A DNA stretch of 14,664 nucleotides from JBHEKP01 sp041859375 (GCA_041859375.1 JBHEKP010000110.1:1-14664); one strand, 5' to 3'. Positions 1 through 8,891 are shown, counted from the first letter of the stretch. Numbers and translations: made by a program. The notes: generated by a model not told the origin, from the letters alone.

Positions 1-558
1 GTCAAACTGCTGGGTGACGGCCCGGACAAAGCCGAGGCCTGGGCGATCCGTGGCTGGATGACGCACCAGCGCGGACTGCACGAAGCCGCCCGCGACGCCT
101 ACGCCCGCGCGCTGGAACTCGCGCCGGGGCAGGTTCGCGCCGTCATCGGCGCGGCTACGCTGGACGCACGCGCCGGAAAGATCACCGAAGCATCCGCCGC
201 GCTGGACGGACTAAAACAGGCGGCGCAGCCGTATGATGTGGAAACGCGGCTGATGCTGCGCAGGGCGCTGCACGACTTCGAGGCGGGGCGCGGGGTGGTG
301 CCGGACGAGGCCGGGGCCCATGCGGCCTATTCGCGGCTTTTGTACCGCGCCGGAAGGCTCCCGGACGCGGCGCTGGCGGCGCGGCGCGCCTCCGACCTGA
401 ATCCGGGGGACGTGGAGTCCCTGAACTTCCTTGCGTCCATTTTGATGCAGATGAACCAGACGGAGCAGGCGGCGCAGGTGCTGGAGAAATCCCTGGCAGC
501 CAGGCCCGACCAGCCCGGCGTGGCGGAAACACTGAAACGCCTGCGGGCGGGCAGGTAG
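1..558 (+). CDS. TPR-repeat protein, C-terminal part (5' truncated by window)
   Basis: The reading frame is open from the first base and gives 185 residues before the TAG at 556-558, so the true start lies upstream of the window. The sequence is Ala/Leu/Arg-rich helical repeat. Units with TPR character can be seen, for example AARDAYARALELAPG near residues 28-42 and, near the end, DAALAARRASDLNPGDVESL followed by EQAAQVLEKSLAARPDQP. The pattern of small residues followed by a Pro at the end of helix B is typical of tetratricopeptide repeats, which are protein-interaction scaffolds. No catalytic motif is visible in this part, and what lies N-terminal is unknown. The next gene starts 5 bp after the stop, so the two are probably co-transcribed. 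The TPR assignment is fairly safe; the function and partner cannot be named. Confidence 0.8.
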   Translation, partial: VKLLGDGPDKAEAWAIRGWMTHQRGLHEAARDAYARALELAPGQVRAVIGAATLDARAGKITEASAALDGLKQAAQPYDVETRLMLRRALHDFEAGRGVVPDEAGAHAAYSRLLYRAGRLPDAALAARRASDLNPGDVESLNFLASILMQMNQTEQAAQVLEKSLAARPDQPGVAETLKRLRAGR

Positions 559-563
559 GCGCC

Positions 564-1544
564 ATGGGCGGCGGGTCCGGGGCGCTGGACCGGGAAGGCA
601 GGCTGGCGTCGGTGGACCAGTGCCGGGGCTTCGCGCTCCTCGCGATGCTCTTCGGCAATTTCATGGGCAAATACTCCTTCATGCCCTGGGCGCTCACCCA
701 CCACCCGCACGGTTTTTCCCTCAACGAAACCATCGCCCCGCTGTTCTTTTTTCTCGTCGGCATGTCCTACCGGGGGGCTTTCCTGCGGCGCATGGCGGTG
801 GACGGCGCCGGCGGGGCCAGGCGTTACGCGCTGCGCCGTTATCTCCTGATCTTTGGCGTGGGTCTGGTGGCCTACCTTGACCATTTTTGGGACGCCCTCA
901 CGCACATCGGCATGGGCGGCCTGATCTGCCTGCCCTTCATGCACCGCGGCGCGCGGGGCCGCCTTTTCGCGGCGGCGGGATTTCTCGCCCTTTACCAGGC
1001 GCTGTTCATGGCCACCGGCTACGGTGAATGGGTCATGGCCCGGCCCCTCAACGGCGGCCCCCTCGGCGCGCTAAGCTGGGCGGCCATAATCATGGCGGGG
1101 ACCATCGTGTGGGACATGCTTTCCGTCCTGCCCAAAAACCGGGCTCCCCAAGTGTTTCTTTTTTCCGGCCTGCTGCTGATTGGGGCGGGCTGGCTGCTTT
1201 CCCTGGGCTGGGGGGGGTGGAAGGAGCCCTGGCCCTTCACCCGCTACGGCATGACCGCGCCCCTGCCGGTGGCCGCCACGGGAATTGCCGTGATTGTCTA
1301 CGACTTCTTCCTGGTGCGCTGCGACGGGCAGGGGTTCCGCTTTCCCCTCCTTTCCCCCCTGGGCCGAAACGCCCTGCTGCTCTACGCGGTTATGGGCGGC
1401 TTCGTGGGGCTGGAAAGGTGCATGACCCGCTTTCTTGGCGAACCGTCCCCGGCGGCGGCCTTTGGGCTTCTTCTCGGGGCGGCGGCGCTGCTTTGCGCGG
1501 CGGCGGTGTTTCTCGACCGGAAAAACATCCTGTTCCGGTTTTGA
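564..1544 (+). CDS. Polytopic membrane protein, DUF418/HGSNAT-like acyltransferase-type family
   Basis: 326 residues with about eight to ten hydrophobic segments, hence an inner-membrane protein. The N-terminal signature RLASVDQCRGFALLAMLFGNF (residues 13-33) matches the R-x-x-S-x-D-x-x-RG-x-x-(I/L)-x-x-M/L start shared by DUF418 (YeiB-like), DUF1624/HGSNAT and DUF5009 membrane proteins, several of which transfer acyl groups to sugars across the membrane. A second family-like block is NETIAPLFFFLVGMSYRGAFLRR, where the F-FFLVGMS segment is the usual second helix. The C-terminal segment SPLGRNALLLYAVMG resembles the late helix of the same group. The start follows the TPR stop by 5 bp, with AGGTAGG about 8 nt upstream as a modest ribosome site. 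It ends 12 bp from the convergent kinase gene. The superfamily is likely; the substrate is unknown and a pure transport or scaffold role cannot be excluded. Confidence 0.72.
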   Translation: MGGGSGALDREGRLASVDQCRGFALLAMLFGNFMGKYSFMPWALTHHPHGFSLNETIAPLFFFLVGMSYRGAFLRRMAVDGAGGARRYALRRYLLIFGVGLVAYLDHFWDALTHIGMGGLICLPFMHRGARGRLFAAAGFLALYQALFMATGYGEWVMARPLNGGPLGALSWAAIIMAGTIVWDMLSVLPKNRAPQVFLFSGLLLIGAGWLLSLGWGGWKEPWPFTRYGMTAPLPVAATGIAVIVYDFFLVRCDGQGFRFPLLSPLGRNALLLYAVMGGFVGLERCMTRFLGEPSPAAAFGLLLGAAALLCAAAVFLDRKNILFRF

Positions 1545-1556
1545 CGGCGCGGACGC

Positions 1557-3953
<2,397 letters not shown>

Positions 3954-4001
3954 GGTAAACCCCGGTGAAAAACGTTTCCGCCGCCGCGGCGGACCGGATG
4001 G

Positions 4002-4030
4002 ATTATAGCGCGGCGACGCCCCCGCGGGAA
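4002..4030 (-). promoter_or_regulatory. Candidate promoter of the hybrid kinase gene
   Basis: Read on the minus strand, a perfect TATAAT (4002-4007) lies about 50 bp upstream of the ATG at 3953. The best -35 match, TTCCCG at 4025-4030 with a 17-bp spacer, is poor. The consensus -10 stands out in a GC-rich region. It would give a leader of about 40 nt and argues against the longer reading frame starting at 4043. Confidence 0.5.
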
Positions 4031-4057
4031 AAGGGGAATTCATGGGGAGCCGTGCGT

Positions 4058-4063
4058 TACAAT
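4058..4063 (+). promoter_or_regulatory. Candidate -10 box of the GH43-type gene
   Basis: TACAAT preceded by GT, the same -10 form as the promoter at 8810-8838. No good -35 hexamer is found 16-18 bp upstream (GGAATT region). A TTGACA occurs just downstream at 4071-4076 but has no -10 partner. If used, transcription starts near 4070 and the leader is about 150 nt long, containing both inverted repeats at 4091-4131 and 4161-4195. Confidence 0.35.
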
Positions 4064-4090
4064 GCGATCGTTGACAACAGGTGTGTTTGG

Positions 4091-4131
4091 CCGCCGCAGG
4101 CGGGGGTCCGCGCAGCGGACGCTTGCGGCGG
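4091..4131. repeat. Long imperfect hairpin in the GH43 leader
   Basis: The outer arms CCGCCGCAGGC (4091-4101) and GCTTGCGGCGG (4121-4131) pair over 11 positions, one of them a G-U. The inner arms GTCCGC (4106-4111) and GCGGAC (4115-4120) pair perfectly around a GCA loop. Four unpaired G residues (4102-4105) form a bulge. No T-run follows, so it is not an ordinary terminator. It could be a REP-like dispersed palindrome or a structured 5' leader. Confidence 0.6.
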
Positions 4132-4160
4132 AATGAAACGTTCCGGCTCCTGCCGGGTAC

Positions 4161-4195
4161 ACTGATGCGGGGCGCGGGCCGCGCGCCGCATCAGT
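4161..4195. repeat. 35-bp palindrome upstream of the GH43-type gene
   Basis: ACTGATGCGG (4161-4170) and CCGCATCAGT (4186-4195) are perfect 10-bp inverted arms. After one mismatch the pairing continues for 5 bp (GCGCG/CGCGC) around a short loop. It ends 22 bp before the ATG at 4218. There is no T-tract. Operator site, mRNA hairpin or REP-like element are all possible; the symmetry itself is certain. Confidence 0.65.
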
Positions 4196-4217
4196 CCAGT
4201 CACAGGGTGTTTTTCAT

Positions 4218-6269
4218 ATGACGGAGAGGTTCATCACGGCCGCCATGCTTGTTTTTGCGGCGTTCTTTTGCGCCGCCGCCGCGGCGGTTCCGAATCCGGT
4301 GCTGGAGGGCGCGGCGGACTGCGGGGTGTTCCAGTTCAACGGCCGCTATTACCTGATGGGCATGGGCACCGGCGGGGGAATGTTTTTCTCCGACGACTTA
4401 ATCCGCTGGGAGGGGCCGGTTCACGCCTTTTCCATGGACAACGACTGGGCGGCCGGCGCGGCGGGCGCCGATTCCGAAATACACGCCTGCGACATTTCCC
4501 TCATCAACGGGGAGTTTAACCTTTTCTGGTCGGTGAACCACGGGGAGCTGCGGCAGATAGGCCGGGCCGTGTCGGACACGGTGCTTGGCCCCTATCGGGA
4601 ACCGGTGCGCAGCCGCCCCTTCGACGGCAGGATCGATCCGCAGCTTTTCCGCGACACGGATGGCCGCCTGTATTTTTACACCACGAAATTTGATCCCGGA
4701 AACGTTGTCTGGGGCCAGGCGATGAAGGACGCTGCCACCCTGTCCGGGGAGCCCCAGCCGCTCCTTTTTCCCGTGCCCGGCACGTGGGAACTGCAAGATT
4801 ATCCCGTGAACGAGGGCCCCTTTGCGGTGCGCTACCGGGGCCTCTGTTACATGCTTTACAACGCAAACCACACCAGCCTTGAATACGGGAACTACGCCGT
4901 TGGGTGCGCCGTCGCGGAGGGGCCGCTGGAGTTCAACGCCACCGGAAAATATCCCCACCCTGTGCTGGACGACGGCGTTCCCCCCACCCTGGCGGCCAAC
5001 TGCGGCCAGCCCAACCTCGTGCGCGGTCCGAACGGGTTTGAATGGTGGCTGGCCTATTTCGCGGTGTATGACGGCAAACCAAAACGCTCCCAGGGCGTTG
5101 ACAGGGTGCATTTTCTGGGGCCGGAGCTCTATGTGGACGGCCCGACCACCGCGCGAACGCCCGGTTACCACCCGTCCCCGGCGATGCCAGTGTTCCGCGA
5201 CAATTTTGATCTGGACGGCGCCCTGGCGGGGCCGTGGCGCACAAACGGCGGCACCTGGTGCGTGAGCGGCGGCGGGGTGCGGCAGAGCGAGGGGCAGCGC
5301 TTGTGCATGGCCAATCTGGACGCGCCCGAGGCGCGCAATTACCTCTTCAGCAGCGGACTGCGCTTTGAGGGGCCGGAGGGCCGTCAGATCGGCATTATTG
5401 CCTGGGAGAACGGGCGCGAGCACGCCCTGTATGTCGGCCTGGACCGCAGGGAGAAAAACTGGTTCTGGGTGTCGCGGAAAGAGTTCGTGATTCACACCGA
5501 AGTTTTTCCGTTGCCGGACGGGTTCAACTGGGAAGGCTGGCACAGCCTGGGTGTGGAGAAAAACGGCGCGCGGGTGAAGGTGCTCCTTGACGGCATCCCC
5601 GCGCCCGGAAAGCCTGTGATTACCCTGGCGGATGACCGTCCGGGCCATCCCGGCATTGTCACGCGCAACAGCGCGGCGCTGTTTGACGGGGTCATGTACT
5701 CCATCGGCTGGGATGAGTGGGACGGGGGCATCCAGGGTTGGGGGGCGGCTGCGGACGGGACCCCCGCTTCGGGGGTATGGGGGGACACCAAAGAGGGGCT
5801 TGCGGCGGAATTTCCGGAAGGGGAGGCGCGCGCCTTCAAGGGGGATCCGCTGGAGGGCTATGAGTTTTCCGTGCTGGTCACGCCGGAGGGCGGCCGGGGC
5901 GGCGCGGAGTCGGGCTGCTACGCCGTCTATGCGGACAACGCCAACTGGCTCCGGGTGGCGCTGGACGCCGCGCTGACGAAGGTCCGTGTCACGGGCATGT
6001 GCGCGGGGGCGGAAACACCCCCCGTCGAAGCGCCCCTGAAAGTCAGGGAGCATCGCATCGGCAATGTCAACGACACCGGCTGCGCGCTCCGCGTGGTGCG
6101 GCGGGCCGACGGCGTGGTTGTCTTTGCGGACGGGCTGGAAGTGACCACCGTTCCGGGGCGCTGGCCCGCGTCCCAGCCGGGCCTGTTCACTTCCGGCGTG
6201 CCCTGCCGCTTCAATTACATCACCCATTTCTGGCGTGATCCGGACGGGGACGGGGCGGGGAAAAAGTAG
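4218..6269 (+). CDS. Secreted GH43-type glycoside hydrolase with two C-terminal beta-sandwich domains
   Basis: 683 residues. Residues 1-23 form a signal peptide (hydrophobic AAMLVFAAFFCAAAAA ending near AVP). Residues about 28-315 look like a five-bladed beta-propeller of the GH43/GH117 clan: candidate general base Asp34 in the first blade (DCGVFQFNGRYYL), candidate pKa-modulating Asp140 in RIDPQLFRDTDGRLYFY, and candidate acid Glu199 in NEGPFAVRYRGLCYMLYN. These fit the Asp/Asp/Glu triad of the family, which removes arabinose, xylose or related sugars from polysaccharides. From about 328 (FRDNFDLDGALAGPW) to 490 lies a laminin-G/DUF1080-like beta-sandwich, and a second similar unit covers about 500-675. 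The protein ends in DPDGDG, an acidic loop resembling a lone calcium-binding motif. The RBS is weak (AGGGTG), and the 5' region is highly structured. It converges with the HD gene, 6 bp away. Substrate is not predictable. Confidence 0.8.
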   Translation: MTERFITAAMLVFAAFFCAAAAAVPNPVLEGAADCGVFQFNGRYYLMGMGTGGGMFFSDDLIRWEGPVHAFSMDNDWAAGAAGADSEIHACDISLINGEFNLFWSVNHGELRQIGRAVSDTVLGPYREPVRSRPFDGRIDPQLFRDTDGRLYFYTTKFDPGNVVWGQAMKDAATLSGEPQPLLFPVPGTWELQDYPVNEGPFAVRYRGLCYMLYNANHTSLEYGNYAVGCAVAEGPLEFNATGKYPHPVLDDGVPPTLAANCGQPNLVRGPNGFEWWLAYFAVYDGKPKRSQGVDRVHFLGPELYVDGPTTARTPGYHPSPAMPVFRDNFDLDGALAGPWRTNGGTWCVSGGGVRQSEGQRLCMANLDAPEARNYLFSSGLRFEGPEGRQIGIIAWENGREHALYVGLDRREKNWFWVSRKEFVIHTEVFPLPDGFNWEGWHSLGVEKNGARVKVLLDGIPAPGKPVITLADDRPGHPGIVTRNSAALFDGVMYSIGWDEWDGGIQGWGAAADGTPASGVWGDTKEGLAAEFPEGEARAFKGDPLEGYEFSVLVTPEGGRGGAESGCYAVYADNANWLRVALDAALTKVRVTGMCAGAETPPVEAPLKVREHRIGNVNDTGCALRVVRRADGVVVFADGLEVTTVPGRWPASQPGLFTSGVPCRFNYITHFWRDPDGDGAGKK

Positions 6270-6275
6270 GGGGGA

Positions 6276-6848
6276 TCAGCGGCCGGGCCTGGGCCGGTTT
6301 GCACGGCGGCAGATCGCATCAAAGAGGTCTGAGACTTCGGGCACCCCGAAGTCGTTGAAGTTGGCGGGATTGGTCCAGAATTCCCCGAGGCATCCCCTGT
6401 GCTCCGCCTCGTAGCAGAGGACCTTAATCATCATTTGCGCCTTGTCCAGGCCGCGCAGCAACCGCGCCTCCGGCGAGGAGGCCCCGGCAAAGTCCCTGTG
6501 CAGGGCGGCATAGTCCCCCGCCAGCCCCTCCGTCATCTCCTCGAAGAGCGCCTGCTCGGCGGACTGTTTGGCTCCGCGCAGGTGGGCGTCCGCCGCGGGC
6601 ATGGGGATGTCCATCAGTCGGGCCTCGGAGAGATCATGCAGCAGGGCCGTTGCGAGCACTTTGCGCGTGTCCCAGCGGCCCGGATACTGGTCGGTGAAAA
6701 GGAGCGCCAGCAGTGCCGTGAAATGGCTGTGCGCGGCGACGCTTTCCGGTTCGGCCACCCCGCGCAGCAGGTATCCGGCCCTGGGCACCCTGTCCAGCGG
6801 ATGTGCCGCCTTCAGCAGGGCGATCACCCGGTCGGGGAACCCGGTCAT
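6276..6848 (-). CDS. HD-domain phosphohydrolase (YfbR/HDDC2-like)
   Basis: 190 residues. The metal-binding HD signature is complete: His40 in PESVAAHSHF, His71-Asp72 in LLHDLSEARLMDIP, and Asp135 in LRGLDKAQMMIKV. Glu75 follows the HD pair as in 5'-deoxynucleotidases of the YfbR/HDDC2 type, and the ESVAxHS motif is also characteristic of that group. The likely role is hydrolysis of a nucleotide phosphate ester in the cytoplasm, with a divalent metal; the exact substrate cannot be read. The ATG overlaps the TGA of the upstream ATPase/coiled-coil gene by 4 bp (ATGA at 6845-6848), with a GGGGGA run just upstream, so translation is probably coupled and the two products may work together. No separate promoter is seen. 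Confidence 0.85.
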   Translation of the reverse strand: MTGFPDRVIALLKAAHPLDRVPRAGYLLRGVAEPESVAAHSHFTALLALLFTDQYPGRWDTRKVLATALLHDLSEARLMDIPMPAADAHLRGAKQSAEQALFEEMTEGLAGDYAALHRDFAGASSPEARLLRGLDKAQMMIKVLCYEAEHRGCLGEFWTNPANFNDFGVPEVSDLFDAICRRANRPRPGR

Positions 6849-8296
6849 TTCTTCCCCCGCCCGCCGTCTTCCTCCCCCGCCTCGTCGTCGTCAAGGATGG
6901 GCTCGGCCCAGGTGATGTCGTCGTCGTCCTCGTCGCTGGGATCGCCGAAGGCCTCGCGCACCTGCGCGGCCAGATCGTCGTCCACGGGAAGCGCCGCCGG
7001 CGCGTCCCCGCCGCCGTCAAAACCCGCGCCGCCTCCGGAGAGCACCTGCGCCACCGACGCAAGGCGGTCGCGCACCTCGGCGATTTTACCCGCCACGGCG
7101 GGCTTGAGGCCGTCCGCAGCCTTGTCGAGAAGGGACTGGAGTTCGCCCGCCCACACGCTGGCCCGGGCAAGCTGGGCCGCCTCCACCCCGCGCAGCTGGC
7201 TAAGCGCGGCGGCCTGTTCCGCAAGGTTGCGGCGCGTGTCCTCCAGGGCGGATTCCAAGCCGCGCCGTGCGTGCCGCAGATCGTCCATTTCCGCCTCGAC
7301 GGCCTGTTTCTCCGCCGCCAGGGCGTCATATGCGGCCACGGCGGCGCTTCCCTCAAGGGGCGAGCCCTGGGCCAGGGCCTCCATGTCGCGCATCGCGGCG
7401 GCCAGCGCCTCGCCGAGGGCGCGCACCCGCGCCCGCTGGGCTTCCTGCTGCACGGTCAGCCGCTGCGCCAGGGCGCCGATGCGCTCCGCGGCGGCGTCAA
7501 GCTCGGCCCTCATGGCCTCCTCGTTCTCACGGGCGGCCTCCGCCAGGCTGCGCATTTCCAGCAACTCGCCCTCGCTCTTTTCCAGCGCCGCGCGCGCCCG
7601 GTCGCGCTCCGCCTCGGCCTTTGCCGCCGCCTCGCGCAACGACTCCATTTGGGTGATCTGATCGCCGCCGCTCTTCATGGCGTCGTCCAGCGTGGCGCGC
7701 AGCCTGTCGCGCGCGGTTTCCGCCTCCGCGAGGGCCTTTTTGAGCGAGGCGATGTGGTCGAGCGCAAACTGCGGAACGCCGCCCTGGGCGGCGTCCTCCC
7801 CGGCCCGCGCGGCCTCCGTGGCCTGAAGACCCACGATGGTGCCCGCCGATAGCATGGACTTGAATTTGCCGCTGTACTGGGACAGCGCGGTGGGATGCAC
7901 ACGGGTGGCGGCGACCACCAGATGCCCGTTTTCCATGAAGGCCCGGGCCACCGCCTCAAGCTCCCCGGCGTCCTCCTTGAACAGTTCCAGCTCGTCCACC
8001 AGCAGCACCGCCGGGCGGCGGCGCTGTATGGGCGCGGAATCTTTCGCGAGGTTGCGCACCTTTTGGGGGAAGTCCGCGGCGCTGATGAGCGCGATGGCCA
8101 CGCGCGTCTGGCTCTCGCGGAAACTGTTCACTATGGACCAGAGGAGGTGGCTTTTGCCGGTGCCCTTTTCCCCCACCAGCGTGACCGGCCCGGCCACGTC
8201 CTTGTCCAGCCGGGCGATGCGCTCGCAAAGCATGAACGCCGCCTCGTTGTTAGCGTCGGTCACAAAGTTCGCAAACTTCAAACCCTTCATGGACAT
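6845..8296 (-). CDS. DnaA-type P-loop ATPase domain fused to long coiled coil and acidic tail
   Basis: 483 residues from the ATG at 8296 (MSMKGLKF); a second ATG at 8290 is equally possible, with AAGGAAG just upstream of both. The frame is open to 8482, but a strong promoter at 8423-8451 makes that extension non-coding. Residues about 8-160 align by eye with the AAA+ core of DnaA: FANFVTDANNEAAF (like FDNFVVGKSNQLA), Walker A GEKGTGKSHLLW at 42-53, Walker B VLLVDELELF at 97-106, sensor-1-like VVAATRVHPTAL, then KFKSMLSAGTIVGLQATE in place of RLRSRFEWGLIVDIQPPD. The Arg-finger position is therefore Met148. The lid and the DNA-binding domain IV are absent. Instead residues about 178-430 form a charged Ala/Glu/Arg/Leu-rich coiled coil, followed by an acidic tail (DEDDDD) ending GRGKK. 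First gene of an operon with the HD protein. ATP binding is likely; cellular role unknown (polar scaffold, replication regulator or cytoskeletal-like protein are all guesses). Confidence 0.82.
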   Translation of the reverse strand: MSMKGLKFANFVTDANNEAAFMLCERIARLDKDVAGPVTLVGEKGTGKSHLLWSIVNSFRESQTRVAIALISAADFPQKVRNLAKDSAPIQRRRPAVLLVDELELFKEDAGELEAVARAFMENGHLVVAATRVHPTALSQYSGKFKSMLSAGTIVGLQATEAARAGEDAAQGGVPQFALDHIASLKKALAEAETARDRLRATLDDAMKSGGDQITQMESLREAAAKAEAERDRARAALEKSEGELLEMRSLAEAARENEEAMRAELDAAAERIGALAQRLTVQQEAQRARVRALGEALAAAMRDMEALAQGSPLEGSAAVAAYDALAAEKQAVEAEMDDLRHARRGLESALEDTRRNLAEQAAALSQLRGVEAAQLARASVWAGELQSLLDKAADGLKPAVAGKIAEVRDRLASVAQVLSGGGAGFDGGGDAPAALPVDDDLAAQVREAFGDPSDEDDDDITWAEPILDDDEAGEEDGGRGKK

Positions 8297-8422
8297 GCTT
8301 CCTTCCGCCCGTCGCCAGGCACCGGCACCAATCCACAAGACGCCCCGGCCCATGGCCGCCCCCGCGCGCCGCCGTCCGGAAAGGCGCCCCATGCCCGACC
8401 GGACACACTTTGCACCCCATCG

Positions 8423-8451
8423 ATTGTAATGCCGCCGGGTTTTCCAGTCAA
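8423..8451 (-). promoter_or_regulatory. Sigma70-type promoter of the ATPase/HD operon
   Basis: On the minus strand TTGACT (8446-8451), a 17-bp spacer, and TACAAT (8423-8428). Ten of twelve hexamer positions match the consensus. Predicted start of transcription is near 8416, giving a leader of about 120 nt to the ATG at 8296. It also defines the start codon choice for the operon's first gene. Confidence 0.72.
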
Positions 8452-8475
8452 CGTCCGCACCCCCCCAATTTCCGT

Positions 8476-8504
8476 GTAACATCCCCCGCGCGCGGCGGTA
8501 TTGT
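8476..8504 (+). promoter_or_regulatory. Possible promoter of the 33-codon gene
   Basis: GTAACA (8476-8481), 17-bp spacer, TATTGT (8499-8504), four of six matches in each hexamer. It would give a leader of about 65 nt that includes the palindrome at 8513-8531. An alternative -10 is TAACAT at 8477-8482. Neither is strong. Confidence 0.3.
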
Positions 8505-8512
8505 TGGATGAA

Positions 8513-8531
8513 GGCGGCCGCAGCGGCCGCC
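8513..8531. repeat. Perfect 9-bp-arm palindrome upstream of the 33-codon gene
   Basis: GGCGGCCGC (8513-8521), one A, then GCGGCCGCC (8523-8531). Because each arm is itself palindromic, the stretch also reads as two direct copies of GCGGCCGC. It sits about 45 bp upstream of the ATG at 8577. It may be an operator or a leader hairpin; no T-run follows. Confidence 0.6.
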
Positions 8532-8576
8532 GCAAGGGAAAAGCAAGGGTTTCACCAAAAGAAAAGGAGATTGAAA

Positions 8577-8678
8577 ATGGAGAATTTTTGGGACCAGATC
8601 GTTGAGTTCTTCACGAGCATGTGGGATTCCATCGTCGGTTTCTTCACCAACCTGTTCGGCGGGAACGACGAGGAGTAA
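8577..8678 (+). CDS. Micropeptide of 33 residues, acidic amphipathic helix with 11-residue tandem repeat
   Basis: ATG at 8577-8579, TAA at 8676-8678. AGGAGA at 8565-8570 lies 6 nt before the ATG in an A-rich stretch, one of the best ribosome sites of the window. The peptide starts MENF, then has two consecutive 11-residue units, WDQIVEFFTSM (5-15) and WDSIVGFFTNL (16-26), and ends FGGNDEE. Seven of eleven repeat positions are identical, and three of those codons differ only silently. Hydrophobic pairs at 4-5, 8-9, 11-12, 15-16, 19-20, 22-23 and 26-27 follow the 3/4 spacing of a hendecad helix, giving one face rich in Phe/Trp/Ile/Val. There are seven acidic residues and no Lys or Arg. It looks like a membrane-surface or self-assembling amphipathic helix, not a transmembrane segment. 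No family recognised. Hairpins at 8692-8719 and 8725-8789 may end its transcript. Confidence 0.72.
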   Translation: MENFWDQIVEFFTSMWDSIVGFFTNLFGGNDEE

Positions 8679-8691
8679 CCCCCAAAAATAG

Positions 8692-8719
8692 CCGCGGCGA
8701 AAGCCGCGGAGAGCGTTTT
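8692..8719 (+). terminator. GAAA-tetraloop hairpin after the 33-codon gene
   Basis: CCGCGGC (8692-8698), loop GAAA, GCCGCGG (8703-8709): a perfect 7-bp GC stem with a stable GNRA-type loop, 13 bp after the stop codon. The following TTTT (8716-8719) is separated from the stem by six bases, so termination may be weak; it could instead protect the 3' end of a small mRNA. Confidence 0.45.
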
Positions 8720-8724
8720 ACCCC

Positions 8725-8789
8725 AACGCCGCCGTTCAATTCGCCTACCCCCTCCCCCTCTCAACCGAACGGCGGCGTTACCCTTTTTT
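8725..8789 (+). terminator. Second inverted repeat with T6 tract
   Basis: AACGCCGCCGTTC (8725-8737) and GAACGGCGGCGTT (8767-8779) are perfect 13-bp arms around a 29-nt pyrimidine-rich loop, followed after four bases by TTTTTT (8784-8789). This is a plausible intrinsic terminator closing the micropeptide transcript before the DJ-1 promoter. The loop is larger than usual. Confidence 0.55.
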
Positions 8790-8809
8790 GCCCCCCCGGC
8801 GGCCCCGAC

Positions 8810-8838
8810 TTGCCGGAACCGCGCGCCTCGGTTACAAT
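8810..8838 (+). promoter_or_regulatory. Promoter of the DJ-1/PfpI gene
   Basis: TTGCCG (8810-8815), 17-bp spacer, TACAAT (8833-8838). The spacing is ideal and the -10 has five of six consensus bases. Transcription would start near 8845, about 47 nt before the ATG at 8892. Confidence 0.6.
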
Positions 8839-8891
8839 GGACGGATTACGGAAAATCCGGGGCGCGCCGCCCCGGCAAGGGAGAGCAAACC

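Noticed and set aside
3954..4043. 30-residue N-terminal extension of the kinase
   Set aside because: A TATAAT box on the same strand (4002-4007) lies inside it and the added sequence is basic and low-complexity.
4133..4165. Ten-codon leader peptide frame before the GH43-type gene
   Set aside because: No ribosome site and no run of regulatory codons; such a short frame is expected by chance.
4398..6227. 609-codon open frame opposite the GH43-type gene
   Set aside because: Same antisense GC artefact; no domain or motif recognised, while the plus strand encodes a signal peptide and propeller motifs.
8297..8482. N-terminal extension of the ATPase protein to an ATG at 8482
   Set aside because: The TTGACT-17-TACAAT promoter at 8423-8451 lies within it, the added residues are Arg/Gly/Trp-rich without homology, and the ATG at 8296 or 8290 has a ribosome site.
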